A DNA stretch of 39,065 nt from an uncultured Prevotellaceae bacterium (GCA_937898415.1 CALDLA010000097.1:1-39065), one strand, 5' to 3'; shown: positions 6,626-16,745, counted from the stretch's first letter. Notes: generated by a model not told the origin, from the letters alone. Program-made: numbers and translations.

Positions 6626-9600
6626 CTACCTCGTCAACGAGAACTTCATCGAAAGGCCGAAGTCCCGGGTTGTCGTCGGATAGGAACTGGACGACAGCAG
6701 CGGGGTGTTGGTCTGGCGGTCGTAGTAGAAAGTGAGGGTGAGCAGCCGGCTCAAGGTATAGTCGGCTGCCAACGAGAACTTCAACGCCTTGTTTCCACTG
6801 CTGGCCGACGACACGCCGCTGGCAATGTCGCGGGTGATGGCTGCCTGTGAGCGCAGCGAGAAGTCGGCACGCATATTCAGGTCGTGGTTCACGCCCTTCG
6901 ACTTCTGCTGGTTGTTCTTCTGCTGCTGGTTGTTCTCCGTCGACGACTTCTTGCCTTTCACCTTGCGGCCGCCGCCTTTGCCAAAGAGATTCAGCTTGAA
7001 ATCGCTTATCTTGTAACCCAAGCCGATGACCCAGTCATTGGAACGCTGTTCGTTGAGCTGCACACTGGTCATCGAGAGGTTCAGCACGCGCGTGGTGCGG
7101 TACTCCAGCTTGACGGTCATGTTGTTCTGCAGCGTCACGTCCATGCCAAGCAGGGGCGAGAAATCCTCTTTGATGCTGACGGTGGAGATATTGTACATGC
7201 TGGAGGGGAACAGCGAACCGTCGGCACCGCTGATAAAGCCGAGGTCGCCCATGTACTCAAGCCACGACGAATAGCTGGAATAAGAGCCGATGGCGAAGAC
7301 CGACTTGTAGCCGTGGTTGATGTTGACACTCTTGAAGCGGTCGGCCAGCCAGGGAATCTTCGACAGTCCGGCGTAGCGCAACGTCCAGTTAGGCAGCATC
7401 CGCGTCAAGGCGGGGAAGATGTCAAGCGAACCGCCTGAGCCACTGGTATAGGCAGCCAGGAAAGCGGGTATCATCACGTCAGCCGAGTACTGGTTCACCT
7501 CGCCGACGGAAGAGGAAACTCCGGCATACTGGGCCTGGACACGGTCGCGGTATTGCGGAATCAGCTGACAGAACTTGTCGAACGTCTTTGACTGGTAGCC
7601 AGAGTTGGCATCGCCTGTCCGCTCGAAAGCCGACGACAGCGAGATGGTCGTCATGTTGAACGTACCACTGCGGGTGGTGGGCGAACCCTCATACATATAC
7701 TGAACGCTCTGGGCACGGGTCATGGTGCGCGAGGCACTCACGTCAATCTTCAGGTCGCGGATAGGCTCGAGCGTTGCCTTCAACTGCAAATCCTCGTTGA
7801 CGGAGGACGTATAAGGCGTAGCCGTAGACTCGTTTATCAGCAGCCAGTTGTTTTCGCGGGCCTTGTCGAGATAACCGTCGCCTGCCAGTCCGAAGGCGAA
7901 GTCGAGACCAGGAGCAAGCACGCTGCCGGTACGCTGTCCGAAGGCGTCGCCGATGTTGGGCAGGAAGCCCGGCAGTCCCATCGTCCGCTGGTTGCGGTAG
8001 CTGATGTTCACCGTGCGCACCATCATCAACAGTCGGGTTATCTGCTGTGCCGGCTCATACCACCACTGCTTCTCAAGAGGCTCCTTGGGCAGTACGCTGA
8101 GCTTGACCGCCAGTGTCGAGTCCTTCTTGGTCGAGTCAGTGGCACGAAGTTTGGCTGCTATGTCCTTGGGTAAGCTGACGGTGATGTTGTTGTCATCCTT
8201 CACCTTCCACTTCAAGCGCACCTGACGGCCGTCCTGTCCACGTGCCGAGACGAGCAGCCGCTTCGACTTCTTGCTATGCTGTATGGTGATGGTCGTGTCA
8301 GGGGCCAGCGTGATTTCCTTCTGGAAGGTGTTCTTGTTCTTAGGCAGTTCTTTTTCTTCCTTGGAGGCGTCTTTCTGGGATTTCTGGGCGTCCTGGGGCT
8401 TCTGGGGGTCCTGGGAGTCCTGGGACTTCTGAGTCTTCTGAGCCTTCTGGGACTTCTGATTATTCTTCTGGGACTTCTGGGGAGCTTTCTTGAACCGCTC
8501 GTTCACCTTCTTCAGGAAGGGTGAGTGGTTGTAGAGGGTTTCAAGGTTGAAGGCAGCGTTGAGGTTGACGTTGCGGTTGTTGGTGATGGTGTTGCCTAAG
8601 GTGGTGCCGTCGTCGAGCTCCGAGCCGCGCACCCAGGAGTAAGTGGCGTTGTAGGACACGTCGCTGGTGAGCCAGTCGAAGATGGGCAGCTTGTTGAGCG
8701 GCAGCTGGTAGCTGGCCGTGAACGTCTGCTGGTAGTCCAAGGGCGTTCCCCAGTGCAGGATGCTCTGCTTGACAGAATCCTTCCAAGCCGAGTATTGCTC
8801 AGGATAGAGGTCCTTGTTGATGGGCGTATAGGGTTCTTCTATCTGTGCGCGGGTAGCACTCTGGAAGTTCATGTGCAGGTTCTTGGTCAAGTCCCAGCGC
8901 AACTGGAAGTCGCGGTTCCAGAGGAACTGTTCGTTGAACTCCAGCGGCAGGTTGGGGTTCTCGGTGTTCTCAAGGTCGCGCTTCTGCAGTTCAAAATAGT
9001 CGCGGCTCAGTTCCGAGTTGAAGGAGATGGTCTGCGGCAGGTAGTTGAAGCCGAGGGCTTTGGGGAAGTTAAGCCACTTGGACTTGCCCTTCACCTTACC
9101 GAACGGCTCCCAGGTCTTATAGACGGGCGAGTAGCTGTAGGACAGTCCGCCACGCCACTGGTCGTCATTCTCATAGACGGTGGTCTCGCCCGTGGTGTGG
9201 TTATGGCGGTGGCTGTAGGACAGCGAGAAGTTTGCCGGGTCGTAGGGCATGGGGTGCCGCTTGGTCTTGATACCCACCCGCATGTTGGAGAGCGAGAAGT
9301 TGCGCGCCAGCCGCTTGGTCACGGCTATCGACTCCACGGAGTCGCGCTCGTGACGGCTCATCACGTCAAGGGCTTCGTCGAGTTCCATGTCCGTATCGAG
9401 GGGGTTGTACTTCGGCCGTATCTCGTCGTTGCTGACGGAATAGTAGAAGGGGATGGTGACCTGCGCCTTGTCGGGGAAGAACTTTCCCAGTTCCAGATTG
9501 GTCATCATCGTGTAGGACTTCTGCGTCTCGTTCGAACGCTGCAGCGCACTTTCCTCCAAGCCGCCGAAGCCGTCGGTCATGTAGCGTCCCGTGAGGGCCA

Positions 9601-12600
9601 GGCTACCGAAGTCGGAGAGCTGGACGTTGAGCGAGCCCGAGGCAGCCCATCCGCCCTCGTTGTTATATTCCTTCAGGCGCAGTTCGTTGACCCACACCTC
9701 GCCCGACTTCTCCGTACTGGCCAGGTTTCGTACGCCGATGACCATCGTCTTGACCTCGCCGAGACTGGGATTACCCACAATACTGATCTTGTTGTTGGGC
9801 TTGTCGTCGTCATACGCTGAGAAAAGCTGGTTATAGCTGGTACGTCCCTCGGCCTTGGCCCTGTTACGCGCCCTCTTCACTCTGGTGAACACACTCATTT
9901 CGACGTCCAGCATGTTTTCAGCGGGCCACACCTTGGCACGGTCGCTGGCCGACAACCATGAGTAGCGTCCCTCGGGCGTTATCTTCAGCGGAATCTCATA
10001 CTCATAGTAGTTGTTCTTATAGTCGCTGCCGAGTCGGATGAAGACGGCCAGCTGGTCATCCTCAAGATTGGTGACGTTGGGCAGCAAGTAGTTGGCATGA
10101 ACGAACATCTGCAGGCGCTTATACTGTCTCAGGTCGTAGTTGAGGTTCTTGTAGACGGCCTTCGACTCGCCCTGGCTGAGGTTGTGAACAGTGAGGCAGA
10201 GTGCCTGCTCATTGTTCTCGACGAGCTGTGGCTGGTTGGGGTCGGTAGCACGGCTGATGCCCGGCGGCAGCGTGTAGGACACGGGCTGGCGGTCGGTGTT
10301 CTCCTCAATGTTGACGGCACTCATCTCCATCGTTCCCGTCTCGGCACCGGCAGCCGTCTGCAGGCTCTGCCTATACTGCCGCCACTCGCCGCGCACCAGG
10401 TCGAGGCTGCCGAAGCGGAGCACGATGGGGTGCTCGAAACCGGTCATGAACATACGCATGAAACGGATGCTGGTGAAGTCGCTGATGCCACCCACACGCT
10501 CTTTGTACTCTGTCAGGGGGATGCGGAACTGATACCAGCGTACGGTAGTCGAGTCACCATTGCGCAGCTTCACCCAACTGTCGCGGCGGTCGGTGATGTA
10601 GGTATTGGTGGCAGTACCGTTGTTATAGGCCTGCAGTTCGTCGTCGCTGATGCGGACCTGATACTGGAAGTAGCGCTCGTACTCGTTGAGTGTGAAGTCC
10701 TGATTGATATCCTCCACGTCGGGTCCCGCTTTATACGAGGTGTCATACGACTCCGTCCTGTTCTCCGTGTCGGGCGAGTTTCCCTGGGGATTATTGATGC
10801 GCTTGTAGCGGTCCAGGATGCTGGTGCGGGCCTGGTCGAAGTCGGAGCCGCGATAGTAGTGGTAGTCATCGCCAGCCGGGTCATTACGCCAAGCCTCAAT
10901 CAGCAAGTCGTTCGTGACGATAGTGCCTATCTGGTCGAGCCATTCCTTGTATGCTCCGTACTCACGCTCCTCCTCGTCGTTAAGACCGTTGAGTCCCACA
11001 TCCTGCAGGGCGCGGCTGCCGCTGGTGGTAGCAAAGGCGTACGTCTGCGAGGCCTGTTCGGGAATCTTTCCCCACTGGGTATAGCTGTAGTTCGTGGAGC
11101 CGTCGACGGGCATACCACTCTCGTAGAACTTCTTACCATCGCGCAAGACGTCCTCGCTCACCTCGCCCAGATTGATGAAGAGGTCGCCGGAATACTGTGA
11201 GGCAACGCCGTCGCGACGCTGGTAGATGAAGGGGTCCATCAGCCAGAATTCCACATATTCTATATTAGCCTGCTCGAAATCGGTGGTCTCAAGCCTCCGC
11301 ATCATGCCGCCCCACTTCGAGGCCGGGTTCATCAGCGTTCCGTCGGCATTGAACTGCGTCGTCAGGTTATACGGTCCACGTTCCTGGGGATAGTAGGCCA
11401 GGTTGAGGATGGGGAGCGTTGATGTGGCGCCGTTATAGGTGGACTGGTCGCGGTTGGGGTAGAGTTCCTTGACATAGACCTCGCGCACGCGATGGTCGGA
11501 GAGCTGTTCAAGGTCGCTCTTGATGTGGCCCGGCGTCAGACTGCTGGAGCGGCGGGTGAAGAGCGGGTCGATGGTGTACCAGGCCAGCAGGGCTCGGTCG
11601 TAGCCCGACGCCACGGTGGTCTTGTCGTTGTAGTCCTTCATCATGGTGGGGGCACTTGAGAGCACCCATTGCTTGGGTTCCAGGACGCTGATCAGGTTCT
11701 TGGTATTCTCGAAGTCGTCCAGATAGGAGGCGTTGTCCTGCGTACCGCTGGCACGTCCGGCAATAAGCTGCGCAAACTCAGCTGAGAGTTGTATCTGCGA
11801 GGGCTGCGTGACGTGCAGGAAGGGAATCTTGTTGAGCATATTGGTCAGCCACTGCGACTCCTGCTTCCAGCTGAGGTTGAGTCCCCACAGCGTATTATTA
11901 AGCGGTTCCTCGCCCATAGCGACCTTCGACGTCAGCGCCTGCTCAGAGAGGTGCATCAGCGTACCGCCCATGAGGAAGTTCTTCGAGAAGTCGTACTCCC
12001 AGTTGATGCCGTACATCGTCTTGCGCTGCATACCGTAGTCGGTGTTCGACTCAAAGCTGGCCTTCACGTCGGTTCCCGCGTCGAGGATGCTCTGGTTGAT
12101 GATGGTCACCTCGCCTGCCGAGTAGTCGACAGTGTAGTCTGAACCCTCAGTCAGCTCGACGCCGCCGGCTGTCACCCTCACCGAGCCCTGCGGCACGTTG
12201 TAGGCACCGAGTGAGAGGACATTGGCACTCGAGCCCTTGAACTGTCCTGTCAGTATGAACTTGTCCTTCTCGGCCGTCTGCTTGGCCACCGTTTTGGTCG
12301 AGTCGTAGAGCTGGTCAAAGACATATTTGTCAGCCACGTCGCCCAGCCCGGCTTCCTCCATCTTACGGCGCAGGTAGTCGCCGAAGGGTTCGGCCGACGG
12401 CAGGAAGATACGTCCGTTCTGCACAGTATAGCCTTGCACAAAGTCGAACTGTCCGTTGGGGTGGGCCTTCAGGTTATTGTCCAAGCGGTCGCAGCCCAAC
12501 AGCTTGAGCAGCGACTGTGACTTCAGGCTCTCTTCAGGCAGATAGGTCAGATAGACACCCGCCGTGTCGCTCTGGTACTTGATGTCGAGGCGGAACTTCT

Positions 12601-14146
12601 CTTTCTCGATGTTAGTGGCCAGATAGTAGACGTTCTTCATCATCAGGTCCCAGTTGCCTTGCGAGGGGTTGTTCGACGTGTTCTTCAGCGACTTCACGAA
12701 GAGGCACTTCTTGGTATCGGTAAGGTCGCTGGAGAACTCACCTACCTGAAAGGTGCGACCGCCGAAGGTATACTCGAACGCGACGGCCAGCACCTGGTCG
12801 GGCTGCAAGCCAGTCTTCAGCGAGATATAGCCCATGGCCTGGTTGACGGTGTACTCCGACGACGACAGCAGTCGGGCCGAAGCCAGTTTCTCGAAGTCGG
12901 TGCCGCCATGCAGGAAGCCGATTTCCTCAAGGGCCGAGCTGATGTAGTCGATGCCGCGCTGAACCGAGTCCACACGGCTGTTGAGGGTCGAGTACTCATT
13001 GTTGGCAAGGTTGCTGGGGACGCTCTCGCCCGTGGTCGTCCAGTTGGGGTTCGACAGCCGTTCATTCTCACCCAAGTCGGTAAAGGCCACGATGTTTCGC
13101 GTGTTGTTCGTATTAGAGGTGTTATTGGTGACCCACACTTCGACGCGGTTGATCTTGATGCCGGTCATCAGGTTGGGCGTCGTCGACATGGCCTTGTCAT
13201 AAATCTTACGGAAGTATTGTGCCAAGAAGAAGTGGCGGTTCTCCTCGTAGTTGGCCACGTCTATCTCGAAGGGGGTGGTCTGTGTGCCGCCGCGACTGGA
13301 GACGCTTTTCGTGGTGGACTTCTTCTGCGACACCACCGCATCCAACTTCAGTTTGCCGAACTGCATGGCGGTATAAACGCCAAAGAGGCTCGAAGCGCCT
13401 TTCACCAACGAGTTGTTGGAGGGGAAGCTCACATTGCCCGCCTCCAACTTCTTGATAATCTCGTCCTCCTTGCCGTCGTACTTCAGCTTCAGGTCTTGCG
13501 TGTCGAAGTCGAAGGTGGCGTCGGTGTTGTAGTTGAAGTTGAAGTTCATCTTGTCGCCCACCTTTGCATTGGCCGAGATGTTGATTTTCTCGTCGAAGTC
13601 GAAGCTCGTGGTCTTGCGGTTGCGGATGGGCAGCGAGGGGTTGTCGATGTTCTTCAGCGTGGCACCTAACTTCAGCTCTGCCGTTCCCTGCGTCTTGACC
13701 CTGACGCCGCCCGGACCGAAGATTTTCTCAGCCGGTCCTAAGTCGAAGTGCATGTCGGTGAACGAGAACTTGTCCTGATCCTGCGTCTGGTAGGCTTGCG
13801 TATTCTTGCTGCGGAAGAACTGCTCACGCCCGCGCCGCTCCGACCACTTCATATACTCCTCGGGAGTCATCAGGATGGGGGCGTTCAGGTAGCTGTCGCC
13901 TATCTTCGAACCGATGAAATAGAGGTTCAGTGAGTCGTTGTACTCCACCTGCTGACGGATGTTGTCGGGCATCTTCAGGTCGAGCGCCGACGAGTCGAGG
14001 TCGGCCACCTCCACCGGCGAGGTCTTGGCAATGCGCCAGCGGCTCTTGCCCTCCTGTTGCTGACGGCTCTTGTCGTCCTGGGGCACGGCAGCGATGGCTG
14101 CTATGCCCAGAAACACGATGAGGAGAATCTGCAAGAACCGTTTCAT
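6626..14146 (-). CDS. sprA: SprA, type IX secretion outer-membrane translocon
   Basis: SprA (Sov in Porphyromonas) is the very large beta-barrel through which folded T9SS cargo crosses the outer membrane. At 2506 residues it matches the family's 2400-2500. It starts with a signal peptide (MKRFLQILLIVFLGIAAIAAV), then shows typical blocks such as the PILMTPEEYMKWS segment near residue 90, GVRVKTQGTAELKLGATLKN, and FNFNYNTDATFDFDTQDLKLKYDGKEDEIIK. It ends in many aromatic-flanked strands finishing SMKFSLTR. Placement directly after ruvA (15 bp apart) is the arrangement known from Flavobacterium and others. One oddity is a low-complexity QK-rich stretch near residues 1884-1930, listed separately. 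No frameshift was noticed. Other T9SS genes (porV, gldKLMN, sprE) are not in the window. Confidence 0.96.
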   Translation of the reverse strand: MKRFLQILLIVFLGIAAIAAVPQDDKSRQQQEGKSRWRIAKTSPVEVADLDSSALDLKMPDNIRQQVEYNDSLNLYFIGSKIGDSYLNAPILMTPEEYMKWSERRGREQFFRSKNTQAYQTQDQDKFSFTDMHFDLGPAEKIFGPGGVRVKTQGTAELKLGATLKNIDNPSLPIRNRKTTSFDFDEKINISANAKVGDKMNFNFNYNTDATFDFDTQDLKLKYDGKEDEIIKKLEAGNVSFPSNNSLVKGASSLFGVYTAMQFGKLKLDAVVSQKKSTTKSVSSRGGTQTTPFEIDVANYEENRHFFLAQYFRKIYDKAMSTTPNLMTGIKINRVEVWVTNNTSNTNNTRNIVAFTDLGENERLSNPNWTTTGESVPSNLANNEYSTLNSRVDSVQRGIDYISSALEEIGFLHGGTDFEKLASARLLSSSEYTVNQAMGYISLKTGLQPDQVLAVAFEYTFGGRTFQVGEFSSDLTDTKKCLFVKSLKNTSNNPSQGNWDLMMKNVYYLATNIEKEKFRLDIKYQSDTAGVYLTYLPEESLKSQSLLKLLGCDRLDNNLKAHPNGQFDFVQGYTVQNGRIFLPSAEPFGDYLRRKMEEAGLGDVADKYVFDQLYDSTKTVAKQTAEKDKFILTGQFKGSSANVLSLGAYNVPQGSVRVTAGGVELTEGSDYTVDYSAGEVTIINQSILDAGTDVKASFESNTDYGMQRKTMYGINWEYDFSKNFLMGGTLMHLSEQALTSKVAMGEEPLNNTLWGLNLSWKQESQWLTNMLNKIPFLHVTQPSQIQLSAEFAQLIAGRASGTQDNASYLDDFENTKNLISVLEPKQWVLSSAPTMMKDYNDKTTVASGYDRALLAWYTIDPLFTRRSSSLTPGHIKSDLEQLSDHRVREVYVKELYPNRDQSTYNGATSTLPILNLAYYPQERGPYNLTTQFNADGTLMNPASKWGGMMRRLETTDFEQANIEYVEFWLMDPFIYQRRDGVASQYSGDLFINLGEVSEDVLRDGKKFYESGMPVDGSTNYSYTQWGKIPEQASQTYAFATTSGSRALQDVGLNGLNDEEEREYGAYKEWLDQIGTIVTNDLLIEAWRNDPAGDDYHYYRGSDFDQARTSILDRYKRINNPQGNSPDTENRTESYDTSYKAGPDVEDINQDFTLNEYERYFQYQVRISDDELQAYNNGTATNTYITDRRDSWVKLRNGDSTTVRWYQFRIPLTEYKERVGGISDFTSIRFMRMFMTGFEHPIVLRFGSLDLVRGEWRQYRQSLQTAAGAETGTMEMSAVNIEENTDRQPVSYTLPPGISRATDPNQPQLVENNEQALCLTVHNLSQGESKAVYKNLNYDLRQYKRLQMFVHANYLLPNVTNLEDDQLAVFIRLGSDYKNNYYEYEIPLKITPEGRYSWLSASDRAKVWPAENMLDVEMSVFTRVKRARNRAKAEGRTSYNQLFSAYDDDKPNNKISIVGNPSLGEVKTMVIGVRNLASTEKSGEVWVNELRLKEYNNEGGWAASGSLNVQLSDFGSLALTGRYMTDGFGGLEESALQRSNETQKSYTMMTNLELGKFFPDKAQVTIPFYYSVSNDEIRPKYNPLDTDMELDEALDVMSRHERDSVESIAVTKRLARNFSLSNMRVGIKTKRHPMPYDPANFSLSYSHRHNHTTGETTVYENDDQWRGGLSYSYSPVYKTWEPFGKVKGKSKWLNFPKALGFNYLPQTISFNSELSRDYFELQKRDLENTENPNLPLEFNEQFLWNRDFQLRWDLTKNLHMNFQSATRAQIEEPYTPINKDLYPEQYSAWKDSVKQSILHWGTPLDYQQTFTASYQLPLNKLPIFDWLTSDVSYNATYSWVRGSELDDGTTLGNTITNNRNVNLNAAFNLETLYNHSPFLKKVNERFKKAPQKSQKNNQKSQKAQKTQKSQDSQDPQKPQDAQKSQKDASKEEKELPKNKNTFQKEITLAPDTTITIQHSKKSKRLLVSARGQDGRQVRLKWKVKDDNNITVSLPKDIAAKLRATDSTKKDSTLAVKLSVLPKEPLEKQWWYEPAQQITRLLMMVRTVNISYRNQRTMGLPGFLPNIGDAFGQRTGSVLAPGLDFAFGLAGDGYLDKARENNWLLINESTATPYTSSVNEDLQLKATLEPIRDLKIDVSASRTMTRAQSVQYMYEGSPTTRSGTFNMTTISLSSAFERTGDANSGYQSKTFDKFCQLIPQYRDRVQAQYAGVSSSVGEVNQYSADVMIPAFLAAYTSGSGGSLDIFPALTRMLPNWTLRYAGLSKIPWLADRFKSVNINHGYKSVFAIGSYSSYSSWLEYMGDLGFISGADGSLFPSSMYNISTVSIKEDFSPLLGMDVTLQNNMTVKLEYRTTRVLNLSMTSVQLNEQRSNDWVIGLGYKISDFKLNLFGKGGGRKVKGKKSSTENNQQQKNNQQKSKGVNHDLNMRADFSLRSQAAITRDIASGVSSASSGNKALKFSLAADYTLSRLLTLTFYYDRQTNTPLLSSSSYPTTTRDFGLSMKFSLTR
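8360..8497 (-). repeat. QK-rich tandem repeat inside sprA
   Basis: Codons for QK alternate with S, A, T, N, D or P for about 45 residues (for example QKSQKNNQKSQKAQK), made from imperfect 9-12 bp DNA repeats (CTTCTGGGA and variants on the plus strand). The stretch is hydrophilic, likely disordered and strongly basic at first, turning K/E-rich. It sits between predicted beta strands, probably in a loop. Such repeats change length by slippage. Confidence 0.85.
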
Positions 14147-14161
14147 ACGTACCGAGAATGA

Positions 14162-14764
14162 TTACTTCAACTGTTTCAGCGCCAACTTCACGACCTGCTC
14201 GACAGGCAGCGCGGGCTGCTCCCGCAGGATTTGCATCACCACCTTCTGTGCCGGAGCCGGCGAGAAGCCCAACATCGTCAGGGCGGCAACGGCCTCGTCG
14301 CGCACAGCGTTGTTGACAGGGGCGGCAATGGCTCCTCCGACAGGTATCTCGTCGGCAATGCCCAGGGCGACAATCTTGTCCCGTAGGTCAACGATGATGC
14401 GCTGGGCCGTCATCTTGCCGATGCCCTTGATGGCCTGTATCAGCTTGGCATTGCCCGTCGATATGGCGTTGCACAACTCGGCAACACTCATGCCCGAGAG
14501 CATCATCCGGGCGGTGTTGGCCCCCACCCCACTTACGCTGATGAGCAGTTCAAACATCTCGCGCTCCTTCTTATTCACGAAACCATAGAGCACGTAGGCA
14601 TCTTCCCGGATAGCCTCGAAGACGTAGAGCTTCACCTCCTTCTTCGTCTGGATAGCCGAGAAGGTGTTCAGCGAAATATTCAGGCCGTAGCCGACTCCTG
14701 CGGCCTCAACCGTAGCGAAAGTAGGCGTCAGCTCAGTCAGCTCGCCCTTGATGTATTCTATCAT
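14162..14764 (-). CDS. ruvA: Holliday junction branch-migration protein RuvA
   Basis: RuvA binds four-way junctions as a tetramer and loads the RuvB helicase motor. The 200 residues are the normal length. An N-terminal OB-fold (MIEYIKGELTELTPTFATVEAAGVGYGLNIS) is followed by two helix-hairpin-helix motifs, LISVSGVGANTARMMLS and LIQAIKGIGKMTAQRIIVDLRDKI, and a C-terminal RuvB-contacting domain beginning near EAVAALTMLGFSP. It is the first gene of a ruvA-sprA pair on the minus strand. No TAnnTTTG box was found in the short gap to its right, so its promoter is unassigned. Confidence 0.97.
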   Translation of the reverse strand: MIEYIKGELTELTPTFATVEAAGVGYGLNISLNTFSAIQTKKEVKLYVFEAIREDAYVLYGFVNKKEREMFELLISVSGVGANTARMMLSGMSVAELCNAISTGNAKLIQAIKGIGKMTAQRIIVDLRDKIVALGIADEIPVGGAIAAPVNNAVRDEAVAALTMLGFSPAPAQKVVMQILREQPALPVEQVVKLALKQLK

Positions 14765-14863
14765 AACTTCAGTCTGTGTATATATACATTTCTTATAACG
14801 TCAGGCCTCCCACTTTTATTGTATTTGGGCAAAAATTTGTTATTAATAAAAATTTTCTGTCAT

Positions 14864-14898
14864 TTTGTTACGTTATTCACGGATTTTGTGTAATTTTG
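14864..14898 (+). promoter_or_regulatory. Promoter of ddh
   Basis: TTTG at 14864-14867 and TAATTTTG at 14891-14898, 23 nt apart, precede the ddh ATG by 39 bases. The -7 match is exact; the spacing is slightly long. Confidence 0.65.
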
Positions 14899-14937
14899 CA
14901 CCCAAAATCAGAAATAAACCAACAAAACAATACGAGC

Positions 14938-15837
14938 ATGAAGAAAATCAGAGCAGCCGTCGTAGGTTACGGCAACATTGGAAAGTATGCCCTTCAGGCA
15001 TTGGAGACCGCTCCTGACTTTGAAATTGCAGGCATCGTGCGTCGCAACGGTGCTGACAATAAGCCTGCTGAACTGGCCCCCTACGAAGTAGTTAAGGACA
15101 TCCGCGAACTCAAGGACGTCGATGTAGCCATTCTGGCCACACCCACCCGTTCGTGCGAGGAATATGCCCGGCAGATTCTGCCCCTCGGCATCAACACCGT
15201 CGACTCGTTCGACATCCACACCAGCATCCTCGACTATCGTGCAGCCCTTACACCTATTAATAAAGAGACGAAGACCGTCAGCGTCATTGCCGCCGGTTGG
15301 GACCCGGGCAGCGACTCTATCGTCCGCACGCTGATGCAGAGCCTTGCACCCAAGGGCCTCAGCTATACGAACTTCGGCCCGGGTATGTCGATGGGCCACT
15401 CGGTCTGCGTACGTTCGAAGGCCGGCGTGAAGAACGCCCTGTCGATGACCATCCCCTTGGGTGAAGGCATCCACCGCCGCATGGTGTATGTGGAACTGGA
15501 GGAGGGCGCCAAACTCGACGAGGTGACGGCTGCCATCAAGGCCGACCCCTACTTCGCCAGCGACGAGACCCATGTGTTCCAGGTAGAGTCGGTCGACGAT
15601 GTGCGTGATATGGGTCACGGCGTCAACCTCGTCCGCAAGGGCGTCAGCGGCAAGACCCAGAACCAGCGTCTGGAGTTCAACATGAGCATCAACAACCCCG
15701 CCCTGACGGGTCAGGTGCTGGTCAACGTGGCCCGTGCCTCGATGCGCCTGCAGCCCGGCTGCTACACGATGATTGAGATTCCTGTCATCGACATGCTGCC
15801 CGGCGACCGCGAGAGCCTCATCCAGCACTTGGTGTAA
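14938..15837 (+). CDS. ddh: meso-Diaminopimelate D-dehydrogenase
   Basis: This NADPH enzyme makes meso-diaminopimelate in one reductive amination from tetrahydrodipicolinate, for lysine and peptidoglycan synthesis. The 299 residues start at MKKIRAAVVGYGNIGKYAL with the Rossmann GYGNIG motif. Further marks are ILATPTRSCEEYA, VDSFDIHTSI, AGWDPGSDSIVRT, and FGPGMSMGHS, which contain known substrate-pocket residues of the family. The frame is open 54 codons upstream, but the ATG at 14938 is the one that gives the normal N-terminus and it lies after the promoter at 14864-14898. Closest alternatives are other small dehydrogenases, but the DPGSDS and GMSMGHS blocks are specific. It is the first gene of a plus-strand run with the GIN protein 78 bp downstream. 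Confidence 0.95.
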   Translation: MKKIRAAVVGYGNIGKYALQALETAPDFEIAGIVRRNGADNKPAELAPYEVVKDIRELKDVDVAILATPTRSCEEYARQILPLGINTVDSFDIHTSILDYRAALTPINKETKTVSVIAAGWDPGSDSIVRTLMQSLAPKGLSYTNFGPGMSMGHSVCVRSKAGVKNALSMTIPLGEGIHRRMVYVELEEGAKLDEVTAAIKADPYFASDETHVFQVESVDDVRDMGHGVNLVRKGVSGKTQNQRLEFNMSINNPALTGQVLVNVARASMRLQPGCYTMIEIPVIDMLPGDRESLIQHLV

Positions 15838-15915
15838 CTTTTTCTGCCAGAGGCTGCAACTTTTCTGCTTCTGCTTGCGTCAAACAAGAAAAGAAGTAAA
15901 AAAGTAATCAGTCTT

Positions 15916-16650
15916 ATGAAGAAAAGTTTCATCATCGCAGCAGTCTGCACAGTGCTGTTTGCCTCGTGCAAGTTTGAAATCAATGGCGGAGCCATCATCG
16001 AGCCGAGTAGTAACATCGTCAAGAACGAGTACAAACTGGCGAAGTTTGACAAGCTGGACGCCGACGTGGTGGCTAATGTCAAGTTTATACAGGGACAGGA
16101 GAACGACTACCGTGTAGTGCTCTCCTGTCCCGATAATTATGTGGACCTCTTCGACTTCGAGGTGGAGCACGACGGCGAGCTCAACATCGACTTCAAACGC
16201 GAAAAGGTCAACATCAGCGCCCAGAACGTTGACATCACCGTCTATGCGCCCTGGCTCAAGAAGCTGGAGAACAGCGGCGTGGCCAGCATCGAGATTGACA
16301 AGCTGAACGCCTACGAGCTGGAGGTTGATAACTCCGGCGTGGGTGGCATCTATCTCTCGGGGCTCGAAGTCAAGCACCTGGAAGCCGATTGCAGCGGCGT
16401 GGGTAATATCGAACTGGCGGGCGTGGCCAATCGCGCCGAACTGGACTGCAGCGGCGTGGGCAGCATCAAGGCCGGCGACCTGAAGGCGATGCACGTGAAG
16501 GCCGATGTCAGCGGCGTAGGCGGCATCACCTGCAACGCCACCGAGCGCATCGAGGCCGGGGTCAGCGGCGTAGGCTCATTGAAGTACACCGGAAACCCGC
16601 ATGAGAAAGAGCTGCGGCGCACCGGCGTAGGCGAAATCACCGAGTTCTGA
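15916..16650 (+). CDS. GIN-domain (DUF2807) lipoprotein
   Basis: This is a 244-residue predicted lipoprotein: the signal peptide MKKSFIIAAVCTVLFASC has its lipobox Cys at 18. The mature part forms a right-handed beta-solenoid of the head-GIN/DUF2807 type, seen as seven regularly spaced turns with the motif SGVG or close variants (NSGVASIEI, NSGVGGIYL, CSGVGNIEL, CSGVGSIKA, VSGVGGITC, VSGVGSLKY, TGVGEITEF). The first third, with YKLAKFDKLDADVVANVKFIQG, matches the usual entry to this domain. The biological role of the family is not established; some members are called putative adhesins. It may be read from the ddh promoter, as no strong promoter is visible in the 78-bp gap. Confidence 0.88.
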   Translation: MKKSFIIAAVCTVLFASCKFEINGGAIIEPSSNIVKNEYKLAKFDKLDADVVANVKFIQGQENDYRVVLSCPDNYVDLFDFEVEHDGELNIDFKREKVNISAQNVDITVYAPWLKKLENSGVASIEIDKLNAYELEVDNSGVGGIYLSGLEVKHLEADCSGVGNIELAGVANRAELDCSGVGSIKAGDLKAMHVKADVSGVGGITCNATERIEAGVSGVGSLKYTGNPHEKELRRTGVGEITEF

Positions 16651-16714
16651 AAGCCCGACGGATTGATTTATGTCAATAAGTTGTACGGTTTACACTAATT
16701 CTATGACGAAATAC

Positions 16715-16745
16715 TTGCGTATTTATAAATAAGGTATTACCTTTG
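16715..16745 (+). promoter_or_regulatory. Strong promoter of the short transcript before GH43
   Basis: TTG at 16715-16717, 20-nt spacer, TACCTTTG at 16738-16745: an ideal Bacteroidetes -33/-7 pair. Transcription should begin at about 16751-16753. Confidence 0.75.

Noticed and set aside
10097..11200. Long plus-strand open frame (367 codons) antisense to sprA
   Set aside because: It is a shadow of sprA: the codon-position pattern follows the minus strand and the translated product is low-complexity V/L/G/H-rich without motifs.
14776..14937. Longer start for ddh adding 54 residues
   Set aside because: The extra part precedes the promoter and has no similarity to the family N-terminus; the Rossmann start fits the ATG at 14938.
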